A DNA stretch of 22,707 nt from Bacteroidales bacterium (GTDB taxonomy: Bacteria > Bacteroidota > Bacteroidia > Bacteroidales > F082): NCBI GenBank assembly GCA_900769945.1, contig CAAGIO010000011.1, positions 1-22,707 of the forward strand, read 5' to 3'. Each line of letters begins with the position of its first letter. Positions within the stretch are counted from its first letter, which is position 1. Positions 7,096 to 15,455 of this stretch are shown piece after piece. The position numbers were made by a program, and so were the translations under genes. A model generated the notes under the pieces. The model ran no database searches and was not told the DNA's origin. It saw only the letters and a program-made list of their open reading frames with translations.

Positions 7096-9414
7096 TTATT
7101 TTTTAGAGCCTCGTTTCTTCGATGCGTTTGCCGGGTCGGCCACTATGTCGCAGCAGTCCTTATACGACAGTTTCGTGGCGTCGTAGGAGCGAGGAATCTT
7201 ATAGTTGTGTTTGTTATAAGAGATGTAGATGCCGAATCTGCCTTTCAGCACTTTCATCTTCTCGTCTTCCGGATAAGTGGATACGATGTTGTCGAGGTCG
7301 TTCTTGCGTTTATTCTCGATGATTTCAACGGCCTTGTCGTAACTTATTGTCGATGGGTCGTCGGTCTTGGCGATGCTATAGAAAGCGTCTTTATGTTTGA
7401 TATAAGGGCCGAAGCGTCCTATAGCGACTTGAATGTCAGAGTCTTCGTATTGTCCGAGGTTGCGAGGGAAGGCGAAGAGGTCGAGCACTTCTTCGAGGGT
7501 GATAGTCTCGATGCTCTGGTCTTTATGCAGGCCGGCGAACCGCGGTTTCTCTTCCGACTCGGTGTCGCCTATTTGAGCGACAGGGCCGAAGCGTCCCACC
7601 TTCACGTACACGTTCTTACCCGATGAAGGGTCGATGCCGAGGAGTTTCTCACCGGAGAACTTCCCGGAGTTGTCGGAGGTGTCGGTGACGCATTTGTGGA
7701 AGTCTTTATAGAAATCCTTAATCATGCTGTTCCATTGGCATTTGCCTTCGGCTATTTTGTCAAACTCCTTCTCCACGTTGGCGGTGAAGTTATAGTCAAT
7801 GATGGTCTTGAAGAAGCTGACGAGGAATTTGTTTACGAGTACGCCTATGTCGGTAGGTACGAGTTTGGCTTTCTCGAAGCCGATGTTCTCTTTGCAGGTC
7901 TTCTCGGTGATATTGTTCTTTTTCAGTGTGAAGATCTTGTAAGGGCGTGTCTCGCCTGTGATGTCTTTCTTCTCTACATATTCTCTTTTTTGTATTGTAG
8001 AGATGGTAGGGGCGTAAGTGGAAGGGCGACCTATGCCGAGTTCCTCCATTTTCTTGACGAGGCTTGCCTCGGTATATCTGAATGGCTTGCGTGAGAAACG
8101 CTGTTGTGCCTCCATCTTGTCGAGGTCGAGAATCTGTCCCACCTTCATTGGTGGCAGCATGCTGTTGGTGTTCTCGTTGTTGTCGTCGTCAAGGCTCTCG
8201 ATATACACCTTCAGGAAGCCGTCGAAGAGCACCACCTCGCCCGATGCCACGAAATCCTTGTCGGAGTTTGACACGTCGATGTTGACCAAGGTCTTTTCTA
8301 TCTGTGCGTCAGCCATCTGTGATGCTATGGTGCGTTTCCAGATAAGCTCATAAAGCTTACGTTCGTCGGGTGTGCCTTTTATTGTCTGCTGGTCGAGGTA
8401 GGTAGGACGTATTGCCTCGTGAGCCTCCTGTGCGCCTTTCGACTTGGTGGTGAACTGCCTTGTCTTGACATATTGTGCGCCGTAGAGGTTCTCTATCTCT
8501 TTCTTTGCTTGGCTTAGTGCGAGTGTCGAGAGGTTGACGGAGTCGGTCCTCATATAGGTAATCTTTCCTGACTCATAGAGCTGTTGCGCGATACGCATGG
8601 TGTTGCTGACGGAGAAACCGAGTTTGCGGCCGGCTTCCTGTTGCAGTGTTGAGGTGGTGAAAGGCGGTGCCGGGCATTTTGCCACAGGCTTCTTCTCCAC
8701 GTCTTTAATAGTGAATGTGGCGTTCTTGCATCTCTCAAGGAACTGTATAGCCTCCTCCTCGCTATCGAAGCGGTTGGGCAGTTCGGCGAAAAGCTGGTGC
8801 TCGTGGTTCTCCACCGTGAACGAGAAGTTGGCGGTGATACGGTATGCGCTGGTGGTGTTGAAGCTCTTTATCTCTTCTTCACGCTCCACAATGAGGCGCA
8901 CCGCCACGCTCTGCACGCGGCCTGCCGACAACGATGGCTTCACCTTCTTCCATAACAAAGGCGACAACTCGTAACCTACAAGGCGGTCGAGGACACGGCG
9001 CGCCTGCTGTGCCGCCACAAGGTCCATGTCAATCTTACGAGGATTGTCAATGGCATGCAGTATCGCCGGCTTCGTTATCTCATGGAATACTATGCGACGG
9101 TATTTGTCCTCACTAAGACCCAAGGTCTCGAAAAGATGCCACGAAATCGACTCTCCCTCACGGTCCTCATCAGACGCAAGCCATACCATCTCCGCTCCGC
9201 CCGCAAGCTTCTTCAACTCCGCCACCAACGACTTCTTGTCATCTGGCACCTCGTACTCCGGCTGGAATCCATTTTCAATATCCAAACTCAAGTTCGACTT
9301 GTTCAAATCCCTTACATGTCCATAACTTGATTTCACCGAGAATTCCTTTCCCAAAAAGCCCTCTATCGTCTTGGCCTTGGCTGGAGACTCAACTATCACA
9401 AGGTTTTTTACCAT
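7096..9414 (-). CDS. topA: DNA topoisomerase I (type IA)
   Basis: This 772-residue enzyme relaxes negative supercoils by single-strand passage. The N-terminal Toprim domain shows VESPAKAKTIEG (E9) and ASDEDREGE (D82, D84, E86) for Mg2+ binding. The active-site tyrosine is Y287 in ITYMRTDSVNLS, with R289 beside it. The C-terminus carries three GRFG-type repeats (VKVGRFGPVAQIG, VAIGRFGPYIKH, LKGRFGIYISYN) of the topoisomerase C-terminal repeat family, and a basic tail ending KKRGSKK. The Cys4 zinc fingers of the E. coli enzyme are absent, which is usual for this phylum. The gene stands alone, transcribed divergently from the DUF3109 operon, with its own promoter box about 95 bases upstream. Confidence 0.97.
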   Translation of the reverse strand: MVKNLVIVESPAKAKTIEGFLGKEFSVKSSYGHVRDLNKSNLSLDIENGFQPEYEVPDDKKSLVAELKKLAGGAEMVWLASDEDREGESISWHLFETLGLSEDKYRRIVFHEITKPAILHAIDNPRKIDMDLVAAQQARRVLDRLVGYELSPLLWKKVKPSLSAGRVQSVAVRLIVEREEEIKSFNTTSAYRITANFSFTVENHEHQLFAELPNRFDSEEEAIQFLERCKNATFTIKDVEKKPVAKCPAPPFTTSTLQQEAGRKLGFSVSNTMRIAQQLYESGKITYMRTDSVNLSTLALSQAKKEIENLYGAQYVKTRQFTTKSKGAQEAHEAIRPTYLDQQTIKGTPDERKLYELIWKRTIASQMADAQIEKTLVNIDVSNSDKDFVASGEVVLFDGFLKVYIESLDDDNNENTNSMLPPMKVGQILDLDKMEAQQRFSRKPFRYTEASLVKKMEELGIGRPSTYAPTISTIQKREYVEKKDITGETRPYKIFTLKKNNITEKTCKENIGFEKAKLVPTDIGVLVNKFLVSFFKTIIDYNFTANVEKEFDKIAEGKCQWNSMIKDFYKDFHKCVTDTSDNSGKFSGEKLLGIDPSSGKNVYVKVGRFGPVAQIGDTESEEKPRFAGLHKDQSIETITLEEVLDLFAFPRNLGQYEDSDIQVAIGRFGPYIKHKDAFYSIAKTDDPSTISYDKAVEIIENKRKNDLDNIVSTYPEDEKMKVLKGRFGIYISYNKHNYKIPRSYDATKLSYKDCCDIVADPANASKKRGSKK

Positions 9415-9507
9415 ATTTTTTTCCTTCGTTATTTTTAATTTTCACATAAAGAGACTCGGAAATTTTATTCTCCCAACCCTCCTTTAATATAGGTGTTTTT
9501 CGGCTCG

Positions 9508-9515
9508 CAAAATTA
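9508..9515 (-). promoter_or_regulatory. -7 box upstream of topA (TAATTTTG)
   Basis: The minus-strand TAATTTTG followed by CGAG fits TAnnTTTG. Transcription would begin near 9502, giving a leader of about 88 bases before the topA ATG at 9414. The -33 element is not clear. The 283-base divergent region also holds the plus-strand promoter at 9686-9693 and is otherwise AT-rich with no gene. Confidence 0.5.
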
Positions 9516-9685
9516 CTACAATAAAATCCTTTCTTATACGAAAATTTTTAAAAATTTCTCATTATATTGATTATCAATATGATATGATGATGTATCCGCT
9601 GCTTGTTTGTTTATAATGGCCCTTTGTCGCAAAGAATTATTATAAAATAGAAATATTTTCAAGCCGTTATCTCCGACAAAAAACC

Positions 9686-9693
9686 TATCTTTG
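9686..9693 (+). promoter_or_regulatory. -7 box directly before the DUF3109 start (TATCTTTG)
   Basis: TATCTTTG is an exact TAnnTTTG match, followed by CACC and then the ATG at 9698. Only four bases separate the box from the start codon, so the predicted transcript is leaderless or nearly so. The N-terminus from this ATG (MIIIDNVIVTDEFL) looks native for the family, which argues against a later start. Confidence 0.6.
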
Positions 9694-9697
9694 CACC

Positions 9698-10255
9698 ATG
9701 ATAATAATTGATAATGTAATAGTCACGGACGAGTTTTTGAACGCTCGTTTTTGTTGCAGGCTCGCCTATTGCAAGGGCGAGTGCTGTGTTGCTGGTGATG
9801 CTGGTGCGCCTCTTGAGCCTGAGGAGGTTGGCATTATTGAAGAGGACATCGAGGCTATAAAACCATATATGCGTCCGGAGGGCATTGCCGCTATTGAGGA
9901 GAACGATGTATATGATTACGATGACTTCGGGGAGATGACGACGCAGCTTGTGAACGGGGAGGAGTGCGCCTTCGTTTATTTCCATGACAACGGCACGGCA
10001 TTATGCGCTATAGAGAAGGCCTTCCTTGAGGGCAAGACTGACTTCAGGAAGCCTATAAGCTGCCACCTCTATCCGGTGCGCCTCGTCGAAAAAGACGGCT
10101 TCATATATGTGAAATATCACGAATGGAGCGTCTGTGTGCCCGCCAAACGCCTCGGTGAGAAAGAGGGAATACCGCTTTATTCGTTCCTCAAAGAACCGCT
10201 TATCCGCCGCTTCGGGGAAGATTGGTATCAACGACTTATAAGCCAGATAAAATGA
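9698..10255 (+). CDS. DUF3109 / YkgJ-like cysteine-cluster protein
   Basis: This 185-residue protein is of the DUF3109 type, small cytoplasmic proteins with a conserved Cys pattern that probably binds a metal such as Zn or Fe. The N-terminal cluster is RFCCRLAYCKGECCVAGDAG, followed by CAFVYF, CAIEKAF, ISCHLYPVRL and WSVCVPA further on. The spacing of these cysteines resembles the YkgJ-type metal-chelating motif. Its biochemical role is not established. It heads a four-gene run: its TGA overlaps the ATG of the lipoprotein gene (ATGA at 10252-10255), so it is translationally coupled to an ABC importer. That may hint at a shared metal or cofactor theme, but this is inference only. Confidence 0.85.
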   Translation: MIIIDNVIVTDEFLNARFCCRLAYCKGECCVAGDAGAPLEPEEVGIIEEDIEAIKPYMRPEGIAAIEENDVYDYDDFGEMTTQLVNGEECAFVYFHDNGTALCAIEKAFLEGKTDFRKPISCHLYPVRLVEKDGFIYVKYHEWSVCVPAKRLGEKEGIPLYSFLKEPLIRRFGEDWYQRLISQIK

Positions 10256-11175
10256 CGATGCCGCGGTGCCTTCTCATATTCCTGCTGTTACTCCTCGCCT
10301 CTTGCGTGAGGGTTGACGACAACGATGATGTCGTTATTGCCTCCTTGCGCGGCCCTTCCTCCCTCGGCATGCTCCGTGTTATTGATAGCATAAACGTGCC
10401 TGTCCTTAACGAGCCGCTTCAGGTCCGTAAGATGATGCTTGACGGCTCGGCCGACTTCGCCGTGCTCCCATCAAACATGGCGGCTCTCCTCTATAACAAA
10501 GGCGTGGACTATAGGCTCGTCGCCGTCTCCACTTGGGGCACACTCTACCTTTGCGGCAGCCACGACATCAGCTCTTGGGACGACCTGAAAGGAAAAAAAG
10601 TATATCTCATGGCAAAAGGCATGACTCCTGATGTGCTTTTCAGACATCTGCTCGTAAAAAACGGTCTCACGCCCTACGAAGATGTGGACCTCGACTACCG
10701 ATTCCCTACTCATATCGACCTCGCAAACGCCACTACCGCCGGACTCGCCGACTTAAGCGTCATCTCGGAGCCTTACCTCAGCTATGCCCTCATGAAAAAC
10801 CCTTCTCTTAAGATTCTCATGAGCCTTCACGATGAGTGGGAGAAGGCCGAAGACATCGCCCTGCCAGAGACCGCCTTCGTATGCAAAGGAGAGATAGCGG
10901 ACAACGACCCGGAGCTTGTTGACGACATCGTTAGGGCTTACCGCCGCTCCGCAGAATGGGTCAACGCTAATGTGGCGGAGGCAGCCGCCCTCGCAGTGAG
11001 ACACGGCATCATCGCTGACACTGCCGCCGCACGTAACTCTATCCCGCGCTCTAACATAAAGGTCGTTGACGCTGCTGACGCACGCCACGATATGGAAAAA
11101 TATCTGAAGGTTCTCTACGACTTCGACCCTGATATCATAGGAGGCAAGATGTTAGATGAAGAATACTACCGCTAA
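10252..11175 (+). CDS. ABC-importer substrate-binding lipoprotein (SsuA/TauA/NMT1-like)
   Basis: This is a 307-residue periplasm-facing binding protein. The start at ATG 10252 is chosen over an in-frame start 30 bases upstream because it gives a clean lipoprotein signal (MTMPRCLLIFLLLLLASC, lipidated C18) and an ATGA overlap with the preceding gene. The body resembles the NMT1/SsuA periplasmic fold: MMLDGSADFAVLPSNMAALL, then LVAVSTWGTLYL, SSWDDLKGKKVYL, and AGLADLSVISEPYLSYAL. Members bind sulfonates, nitrate, thiamine precursors or similar small molecules. The ligand cannot be read from sequence, and no metabolic gene lies alongside to point to it. The permease gene starts inside its last seven codons. 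Confidence 0.85.
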   Translation: MTMPRCLLIFLLLLLASCVRVDDNDDVVIASLRGPSSLGMLRVIDSINVPVLNEPLQVRKMMLDGSADFAVLPSNMAALLYNKGVDYRLVAVSTWGTLYLCGSHDISSWDDLKGKKVYLMAKGMTPDVLFRHLLVKNGLTPYEDVDLDYRFPTHIDLANATTAGLADLSVISEPYLSYALMKNPSLKILMSLHDEWEKAEDIALPETAFVCKGEIADNDPELVDDIVRAYRRSAEWVNANVAEAAALAVRHGIIADTAAARNSIPRSNIKVVDAADARHDMEKYLKVLYDFDPDIIGGKMLDEEYYR

Positions 11176-11899
11176 AATCGTTGTCGCCGCTTCTGTCGCG
11201 CTGATGCTGCTGCTCTGGGAGCTCGCCTCTATACGCATCGGCTCGCAACAAATCATGCCCGGTCCGTGGGAGACGCTGAGAGCGGCGGCTGGGCTGGTCG
11301 TTGAACCAGGCTTCCTTATCATCGTGGGCAGCACCTTGCTCAGAGGAATAGCTGGCTTCGTGATAGCCTCGGCTCTCGGCATAGTGCTCGGCGTGCTCGG
11401 AGGCATCAACAAAGGCTTCGAGGCTTTCATGACACCTTGGGTCGTGGTGATGCGCTCGACGCCGGTGGTCGCCTTCGTGCTTCTCGCCCTCATCTGGTTC
11501 TCCCAATCTACAGCAGTGTTTATAGGGATAATAACGATGTTCCCTATGGTCTTCACTAATATAGTGGAAGGAATGCGTAATGTTGATGGCGACCTTGTGG
11601 AGATGGCGAGGTTTTATAAGGTGCGCCGCTCTGACATCATCATGAAGGTGTATCTGCCATCGATACTTCCATATATGATAAGCGGACTGTCGAGCGCGTC
11701 AGGAATAGGATGGAGGGCTATAATTATTGGCGAGGTGCTTAGCCAGCCGCGTTATGGCATAGGCGGAAGCATGCAGCTCGCCCAGATGCAGATGAATGTA
11801 GATGTGCTGATAGCATGGACGTTCATCGCAGTCATCATAGGGTTTGCCTTTGAGAAGATTATCAGGTTCGTTGAGAAGAAAGCAATAAAAGGAAGATGA
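11156..11899 (+). CDS. ABC-importer permease (SsuC/TauC-like)
   Basis: This 247-residue inner-membrane permease belongs to the binding-protein-dependent type (BPD_transp_1). Hydrophobic segments lie at about residues 7-25, 52-82, 100-118, 120-137, 160-185 and 215-233. The cytoplasmic EAA-like coupling loop is visible as EMARFYKVRRSDIIMKVYLP, which docks the ATPase. It overlaps the binding-protein gene by 20 bases, and its TGA overlaps the ATPase ATG. The first residues (MKNTTAKIVVAAS) form a normal permease N-terminus, supporting this start despite the overlap. Confidence 0.9.
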   Translation: MKNTTAKIVVAASVALMLLLWELASIRIGSQQIMPGPWETLRAAAGLVVEPGFLIIVGSTLLRGIAGFVIASALGIVLGVLGGINKGFEAFMTPWVVVMRSTPVVAFVLLALIWFSQSTAVFIGIITMFPMVFTNIVEGMRNVDGDLVEMARFYKVRRSDIIMKVYLPSILPYMISGLSSASGIGWRAIIIGEVLSQPRYGIGGSMQLAQMQMNVDVLIAWTFIAVIIGFAFEKIIRFVEKKAIKGR

Positions 11900-12576
11900 T
11901 ACGTCTTGAAAATATCAGTAAGAGCTACGGCGGCAATGTCGTCTTCTCCAACTTCAGCATGGAACTTAGAGATGATGTGATCACCAGCATCTTAGGTCCG
12001 TCGGGTTGTGGAAAGACCACACTGCTAAACATAATAGGAGCGGTAGGCGCTGCCGATGCGGGCAGGGTGAAAGGTATTGGAGGAAGACGGGCGTCGTACG
12101 TCTTTCAAGAGCCGCGCCTCCTGCCTTGGCTGACGGTGAGGGAGAATATTGAGTTAGTGCTCAAAGGTAGCCGCGACGAGATAAGGCGGCATACCGACGA
12201 GATACTCTCTATCGTGGAGCTTGAGGGCTGCGCCTCGATGTACCCCTCGCAACTAAGCGGCGGCATGTGCCAGCGCGTCTCTATAGCTCGCGCCTTCGCC
12301 TTCCCATCAGAGATAATGCTTATGGACGAACCGTTCTCAAGCCTCGACCTCGCTCTGAAAAAAAACATCATGGAAAGGTTCCTCTCCCTCTGGAAAATGA
12401 AAACCAGAACCGTCATCTTCGTGACACACGACATCGATGAGGCTTTGACTCTTAGCGACGACATCTTCATCTTCAGCAAGTCGCCAGTGTCTGTTCTGTC
12501 TCATAATTACGATATTAGGTCGTCAGACCATAATACCCTGAAGAATGAGATGATACAAGTTTTTAAAGATTTTTGA
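11896..12576 (+). CDS. ABC-importer ATPase (SsuB/TauB-like)
   Basis: This 226-residue nucleotide-binding protein powers the importer. All motifs are present: Walker A GPSGCGKT (34-41), Q-loop Q71 in VFQEPRLLPW, signature LSGGMCQR (120-127, with M in place of Q), Walker B IMLMDEP (140-146), D-loop SSLD, and H-loop H178 in FVTHDIDEA. The EPRLLPW sequence after the Q-loop is typical of nitrate/sulfonate/taurine-type ATPases. It starts in an ATGA overlap with the permease gene and ends the operon. No hairpin terminator follows, only an A/T-rich stretch and then the promoter of the next unit. Confidence 0.93.
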   Translation: MIRLENISKSYGGNVVFSNFSMELRDDVITSILGPSGCGKTTLLNIIGAVGAADAGRVKGIGGRRASYVFQEPRLLPWLTVRENIELVLKGSRDEIRRHTDEILSIVELEGCASMYPSQLSGGMCQRVSIARAFAFPSEIMLMDEPFSSLDLALKKNIMERFLSLWKMKTRTVIFVTHDIDEALTLSDDIFIFSKSPVSVLSHNYDIRSSDHNTLKNEMIQVFKDF

Positions 12577-12608
12577 GAAAAAACATCTTCCATTCAAAAA
12601 AAATTGCT

Positions 12609-12616
12609 TAATTTTG
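12609..12616 (+). promoter_or_regulatory. -7 box before the GT5-like gene (TAATTTTG)
   Basis: TAATTTTG matches TAnnTTTG and lies 37 bases upstream of ATG 12654, giving a leader of about 30 bases. A TTTG is present at 12572-12575 but is too far for a -33 box (33-base spacer). This is the likely start of transcription for the 12654-16465 gene run. Confidence 0.5.
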
Positions 12617-12653
12617 TATTGTCGTTTTTCGACCCTAATTAAACACCACTGAA

Positions 12654-13460
12654 ATGGAAAAAACAAAGGTACTATTTATCCACCAAGAAATTGCGCCTTA
12701 TCTTAAAGAGACTCCGATGTCGTTGATTGGCAGATATTTACCGCAGGGTATTCAGGAGAAAGGTAAAGAGATTAGAATCTTCATGCCACGTTTCGGGAAT
12801 GTCAATGAGAGGCGTAACCAGCTGCACGAGGTGATAAGACTTTCCGGTATGAATATGATTATTAACGATACCGACCATCTGCTGATAATAAAAGTCGCAT
12901 CAATTCAGAAGGCAAGGATACAGATTTACTTCATCGACAATGACGACCTGTTCACAAAGAGGAAATATACTATTGCCGACAAGAACGAGGTTTTCTATGA
13001 GGATAATGACGATAGGACGGTTTTTTTCTCAAGGGGCGTGATAGAGACGGTGAAGAAACTGAACTGGCCGCCTGACATTATCCATTGTAACGGCTGGATG
13101 ACCTCCATGGTTCCGCTCTTTATCAAACGGGTGTTCAAAGACAACCCTCTCTTCAGCGATTCAAAAGTGGTATATTCTATCTATGACGACGACTTCGAAG
13201 GCTCCTTCCGTAACGGCATGGATAAGAAACTCAAGATGCCTGGCATAGTGCAGAAAGAGCTGACATGGCTCAAGAAACCTACCTTCGTTAATGTTGAGAA
13301 GACAGCATTGGATTTCTCCGACGCTATCGTGTTCGCAAGCAAGAATATTAATCCGGAGGTGGAGGAATACGCAAGGTCGCTCGGAAAACCTATTCTGGAA
13401 TATCCGGGAGAAGAGAATTATGTTGATGCTTATAACGATTTCTACGACAAGATAAAGTGA
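12654..13460 (+). CDS. Glycogen/starch synthase-like protein, GT5 N-terminal half only
   Basis: This 268-residue protein resembles the N-terminal Rossmann-like half (Glyco_transf_5) of glycogen/starch synthases. Segments include KVLFIHQEIAPYL at the N-terminus, EIRIFMPRFGNVNERR, then FFSRGVIETVKKLNWPPDII followed by HCNGWMTSMVPLF (compare HGWHAALVP in true synthases). The C-terminal ADP-glucose-binding half is missing, and the N-terminal KxGGL motif is replaced (LKETPMSLIG). It is therefore unlikely to polymerise glucose alone. Such half-length proteins are a regular Bacteroidota family; the function is unknown to me. It is followed, 11 bases after its stop, by a DUF4270 lipoprotein gene, a pairing I recall as common in the phylum. 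Confidence 0.8.
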   Translation: MEKTKVLFIHQEIAPYLKETPMSLIGRYLPQGIQEKGKEIRIFMPRFGNVNERRNQLHEVIRLSGMNMIINDTDHLLIIKVASIQKARIQIYFIDNDDLFTKRKYTIADKNEVFYEDNDDRTVFFSRGVIETVKKLNWPPDIIHCNGWMTSMVPLFIKRVFKDNPLFSDSKVVYSIYDDDFEGSFRNGMDKKLKMPGIVQKELTWLKKPTFVNVEKTALDFSDAIVFASKNINPEVEEYARSLGKPILEYPGEENYVDAYNDFYDKIK

Positions 13461-13471
13461 TAATAGTGAAG

Positions 13472-14794
13472 ATGAAGAAATACATATCAGCGATTATATG
13501 CATTATATGCGTGGCTCTCGTGTCGTCATGCAAGAAGCTGCCTGAACGTGTGGGCGACAACATGCAGCCCGATGGCAGCGTGATACATGCCTCTTTCGAC
13601 GGTAACTATAACGACATCATCGCGTCTTCCTTTACGGTTGACAAGATAACGGCATCATCGCCGGCCTCCGTCATGCTTGGAAATATGTGTGACCCCTTCT
13701 TCGGTATCACTAATGCGGATTTCTACACACAGGTCTCCCTCTCCACAAACAGTCACTCGTGGGGAAGCGGCGCCGCTGCCGACTCGGTAGTGCTCCAACT
13801 GTGCTATAACGGCTATTATGGCGATACCACCCAGGCTATGACGCTGAGAGTGTTCGAGTTGAAAGAGAAACTATCGACCGACTCTGTCTATTACTCTAAT
13901 CAGGAGTTCGAATGCGGCACCGAGGAACTTGGCAGCCTTACCTTTATCCCACGCCCGCTGACATCGAGCGACAGCAGCAGGAGCGTGCTGAGGATTCCTC
14001 TTGATACTAACCTCGGCAACTACCTCATCGACTCATCAGGCAACTTCGCTTCACAGTCGGCTTTCAAAGATTTCTTCCGCGGCATTCATGTGGTGTGCGA
14101 CAAACAGTCAGCAGGCTCGATACTTAATTTCGACCTTAAGAACACCTACACCTTCCTACGCGTCTATTATCATAACGATGACAACGACGACCTATCCTAC
14201 AGCTTCGGAATGACATCATCCGACGCGAGCGTGAATCATTTCAGCCATGACTATGAGTCAGCGGCAAACCCTATAGCCTTTAACGACACCACACAACAAT
14301 ACCTCTACCTACAAGGTGCAGCGGGACCGAGAATTTGGATTAAGTTCCCGAACATCGTGCAGTGGGCCAACGAGATTGCAAACGAAGAAGGTACAAGGAT
14401 TATCATTAACGAGGCGAAACTCGTGATGAAAGGCGCCCCATCAGTGATTGACGGACATCAGAACGATACCGCAACATTCAGGCAGCCTGTGAAATTTGTG
14501 GCTGTGGGCGCGAAATTCGACACCGACACAACATACGTCATGCTCCCCGACCAACTCGTCAGCGCGGAATATTACGGAGGTAACTACGATAAAGATAAAG
14601 ACGAGGTATGGTTCAGGCTCTCTGAATATATCCAACAACTTATTAATAATGGTGCAGATGGCGCTAACGATGGCATCTTCGTTTATGTCAACGCAGGAAC
14701 GACAACACCACGCAGATGGATTGTCAACAGATTATCTGACGACCCGAACAATAATCTCCGTCTCGAAATTATTTATTCTAAAGTATATCATTAA
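13472..14794 (+). CDS. DUF4270 lipoprotein
   Basis: This 440-residue exported lipoprotein of the DUF4270 family has the signal MKKYISAIICIICVALVSSC, with the lipidated Cys at residue 20. ATG 13472 is preferred to the in-frame GTG at 13457, which would put a charged extension before the signal and overlap the upstream gene. Internal segments DKITASSPASVMLGNMCDPFFG and YLYLQGAAGPRIWIKFP are typical of the family (first given here in part: LGNMCDPFFG). The fold is likely beta-rich and outer-membrane or periplasm located. No enzymatic role is known to me. The gene precedes the secreted cyclophilin gene by 25 bases. Confidence 0.85.
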   Translation: MKKYISAIICIICVALVSSCKKLPERVGDNMQPDGSVIHASFDGNYNDIIASSFTVDKITASSPASVMLGNMCDPFFGITNADFYTQVSLSTNSHSWGSGAAADSVVLQLCYNGYYGDTTQAMTLRVFELKEKLSTDSVYYSNQEFECGTEELGSLTFIPRPLTSSDSSRSVLRIPLDTNLGNYLIDSSGNFASQSAFKDFFRGIHVVCDKQSAGSILNFDLKNTYTFLRVYYHNDDNDDLSYSFGMTSSDASVNHFSHDYESAANPIAFNDTTQQYLYLQGAAGPRIWIKFPNIVQWANEIANEEGTRIIINEAKLVMKGAPSVIDGHQNDTATFRQPVKFVAVGAKFDTDTTYVMLPDQLVSAEYYGGNYDKDKDEVWFRLSEYIQQLINNGADGANDGIFVYVNAGTTTPRRWIVNRLSDDPNNNLRLEIIYSKVYH

Positions 14795-14819
14795 TCATTA
14801 AAAATCAATCACTAATATC

Positions 14820-15455
14820 ATGAAAACAATAAAACAATTATTATTAATACTTTGCGTTTTTTTAGGAATGACAGCACAAGCACAAGAGAATGAGACAAAA
14901 GTCTTAATCAAGACAAACTACGGTGACATCACGGTGAAACTTTATAACGACACGCCAAAACACCGCGACAACTTTATCAAACTTGTAAACGAGGGATGGT
15001 ATAACGGCTCTCCTTTCCATCGCATTATTAAGAACTTTATGATTCAGGGCGGTCAGAACGCTGACGGACGCCTCGACCCGAACTATAAGATTCCGGCAGA
15101 GTTCAGGGCGAACCATTTCCATAAGAAAGGTGCTCTCGCCGCTGCTCGTATGGGCGACCAAGTGAATCCTAAGAAAGAATCAAGCGGCTCACAGTTCTAT
15201 ATCGTTCAGGGTAAGCCTGTCACCGAACGCGAGTTCGAGGCCTACACTACCCGTTATGGCAAGACCTTTACCGAAGAGATGAAAGAGGTGTATCGCACCT
15301 TGGGCGGCACACCACACCTCGATGGCGACTATACCGTATTTGGCGAAGTGGTGGAAGGTATTGAAGTTGTTGACAAATTAGCCTCTGTCGAGACAGGTTA
15401 CGCTGATGTTCCTGTAAAACCGGCTACAATAATATCAATGGAAATAATAAAATGA
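14820..15455 (+). CDS. Secreted cyclophilin-type peptidyl-prolyl isomerase
   Basis: This 211-residue protein catalyses cis/trans isomerisation of prolyl bonds, here in the periplasm. The signal peptide MKTIKQLLLILCVFLGMTAQ ends before AQENE. The cyclophilin core shows VKLYNDTPKHRDNFIKLV, FHRIIKNFMIQGGQ (catalytic Arg in FHR), GSQFYIVQG and YTVFGEVVEG. Between the last two lies an insertion of about 35 residues (EREFEAYTTRYGKTFTEEMK onwards), as in many Bacteroidota members. The tryptophan that binds cyclosporin in human CypA is not evident; the matching stretch reads TPHLDGDYTV. Its TGA overlaps the pheS ATG (ATGA at 15452-15455), so the two genes are translated together although their products act in different compartments. 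Confidence 0.95.
   Translation: MKTIKQLLLILCVFLGMTAQAQENETKVLIKTNYGDITVKLYNDTPKHRDNFIKLVNEGWYNGSPFHRIIKNFMIQGGQNADGRLDPNYKIPAEFRANHFHKKGALAAARMGDQVNPKKESSGSQFYIVQGKPVTEREFEAYTTRYGKTFTEEMKEVYRTLGGTPHLDGDYTVFGEVVEGIEVVDKLASVETGYADVPVKPATIISMEIIK

Noticed and set aside
10222..10251. Upstream in-frame start for the binding lipoprotein
   Set aside because: It would add ten polar residues before a clean lipoprotein signal and lengthen the overlap; the ATGA start at 10252 fits better.
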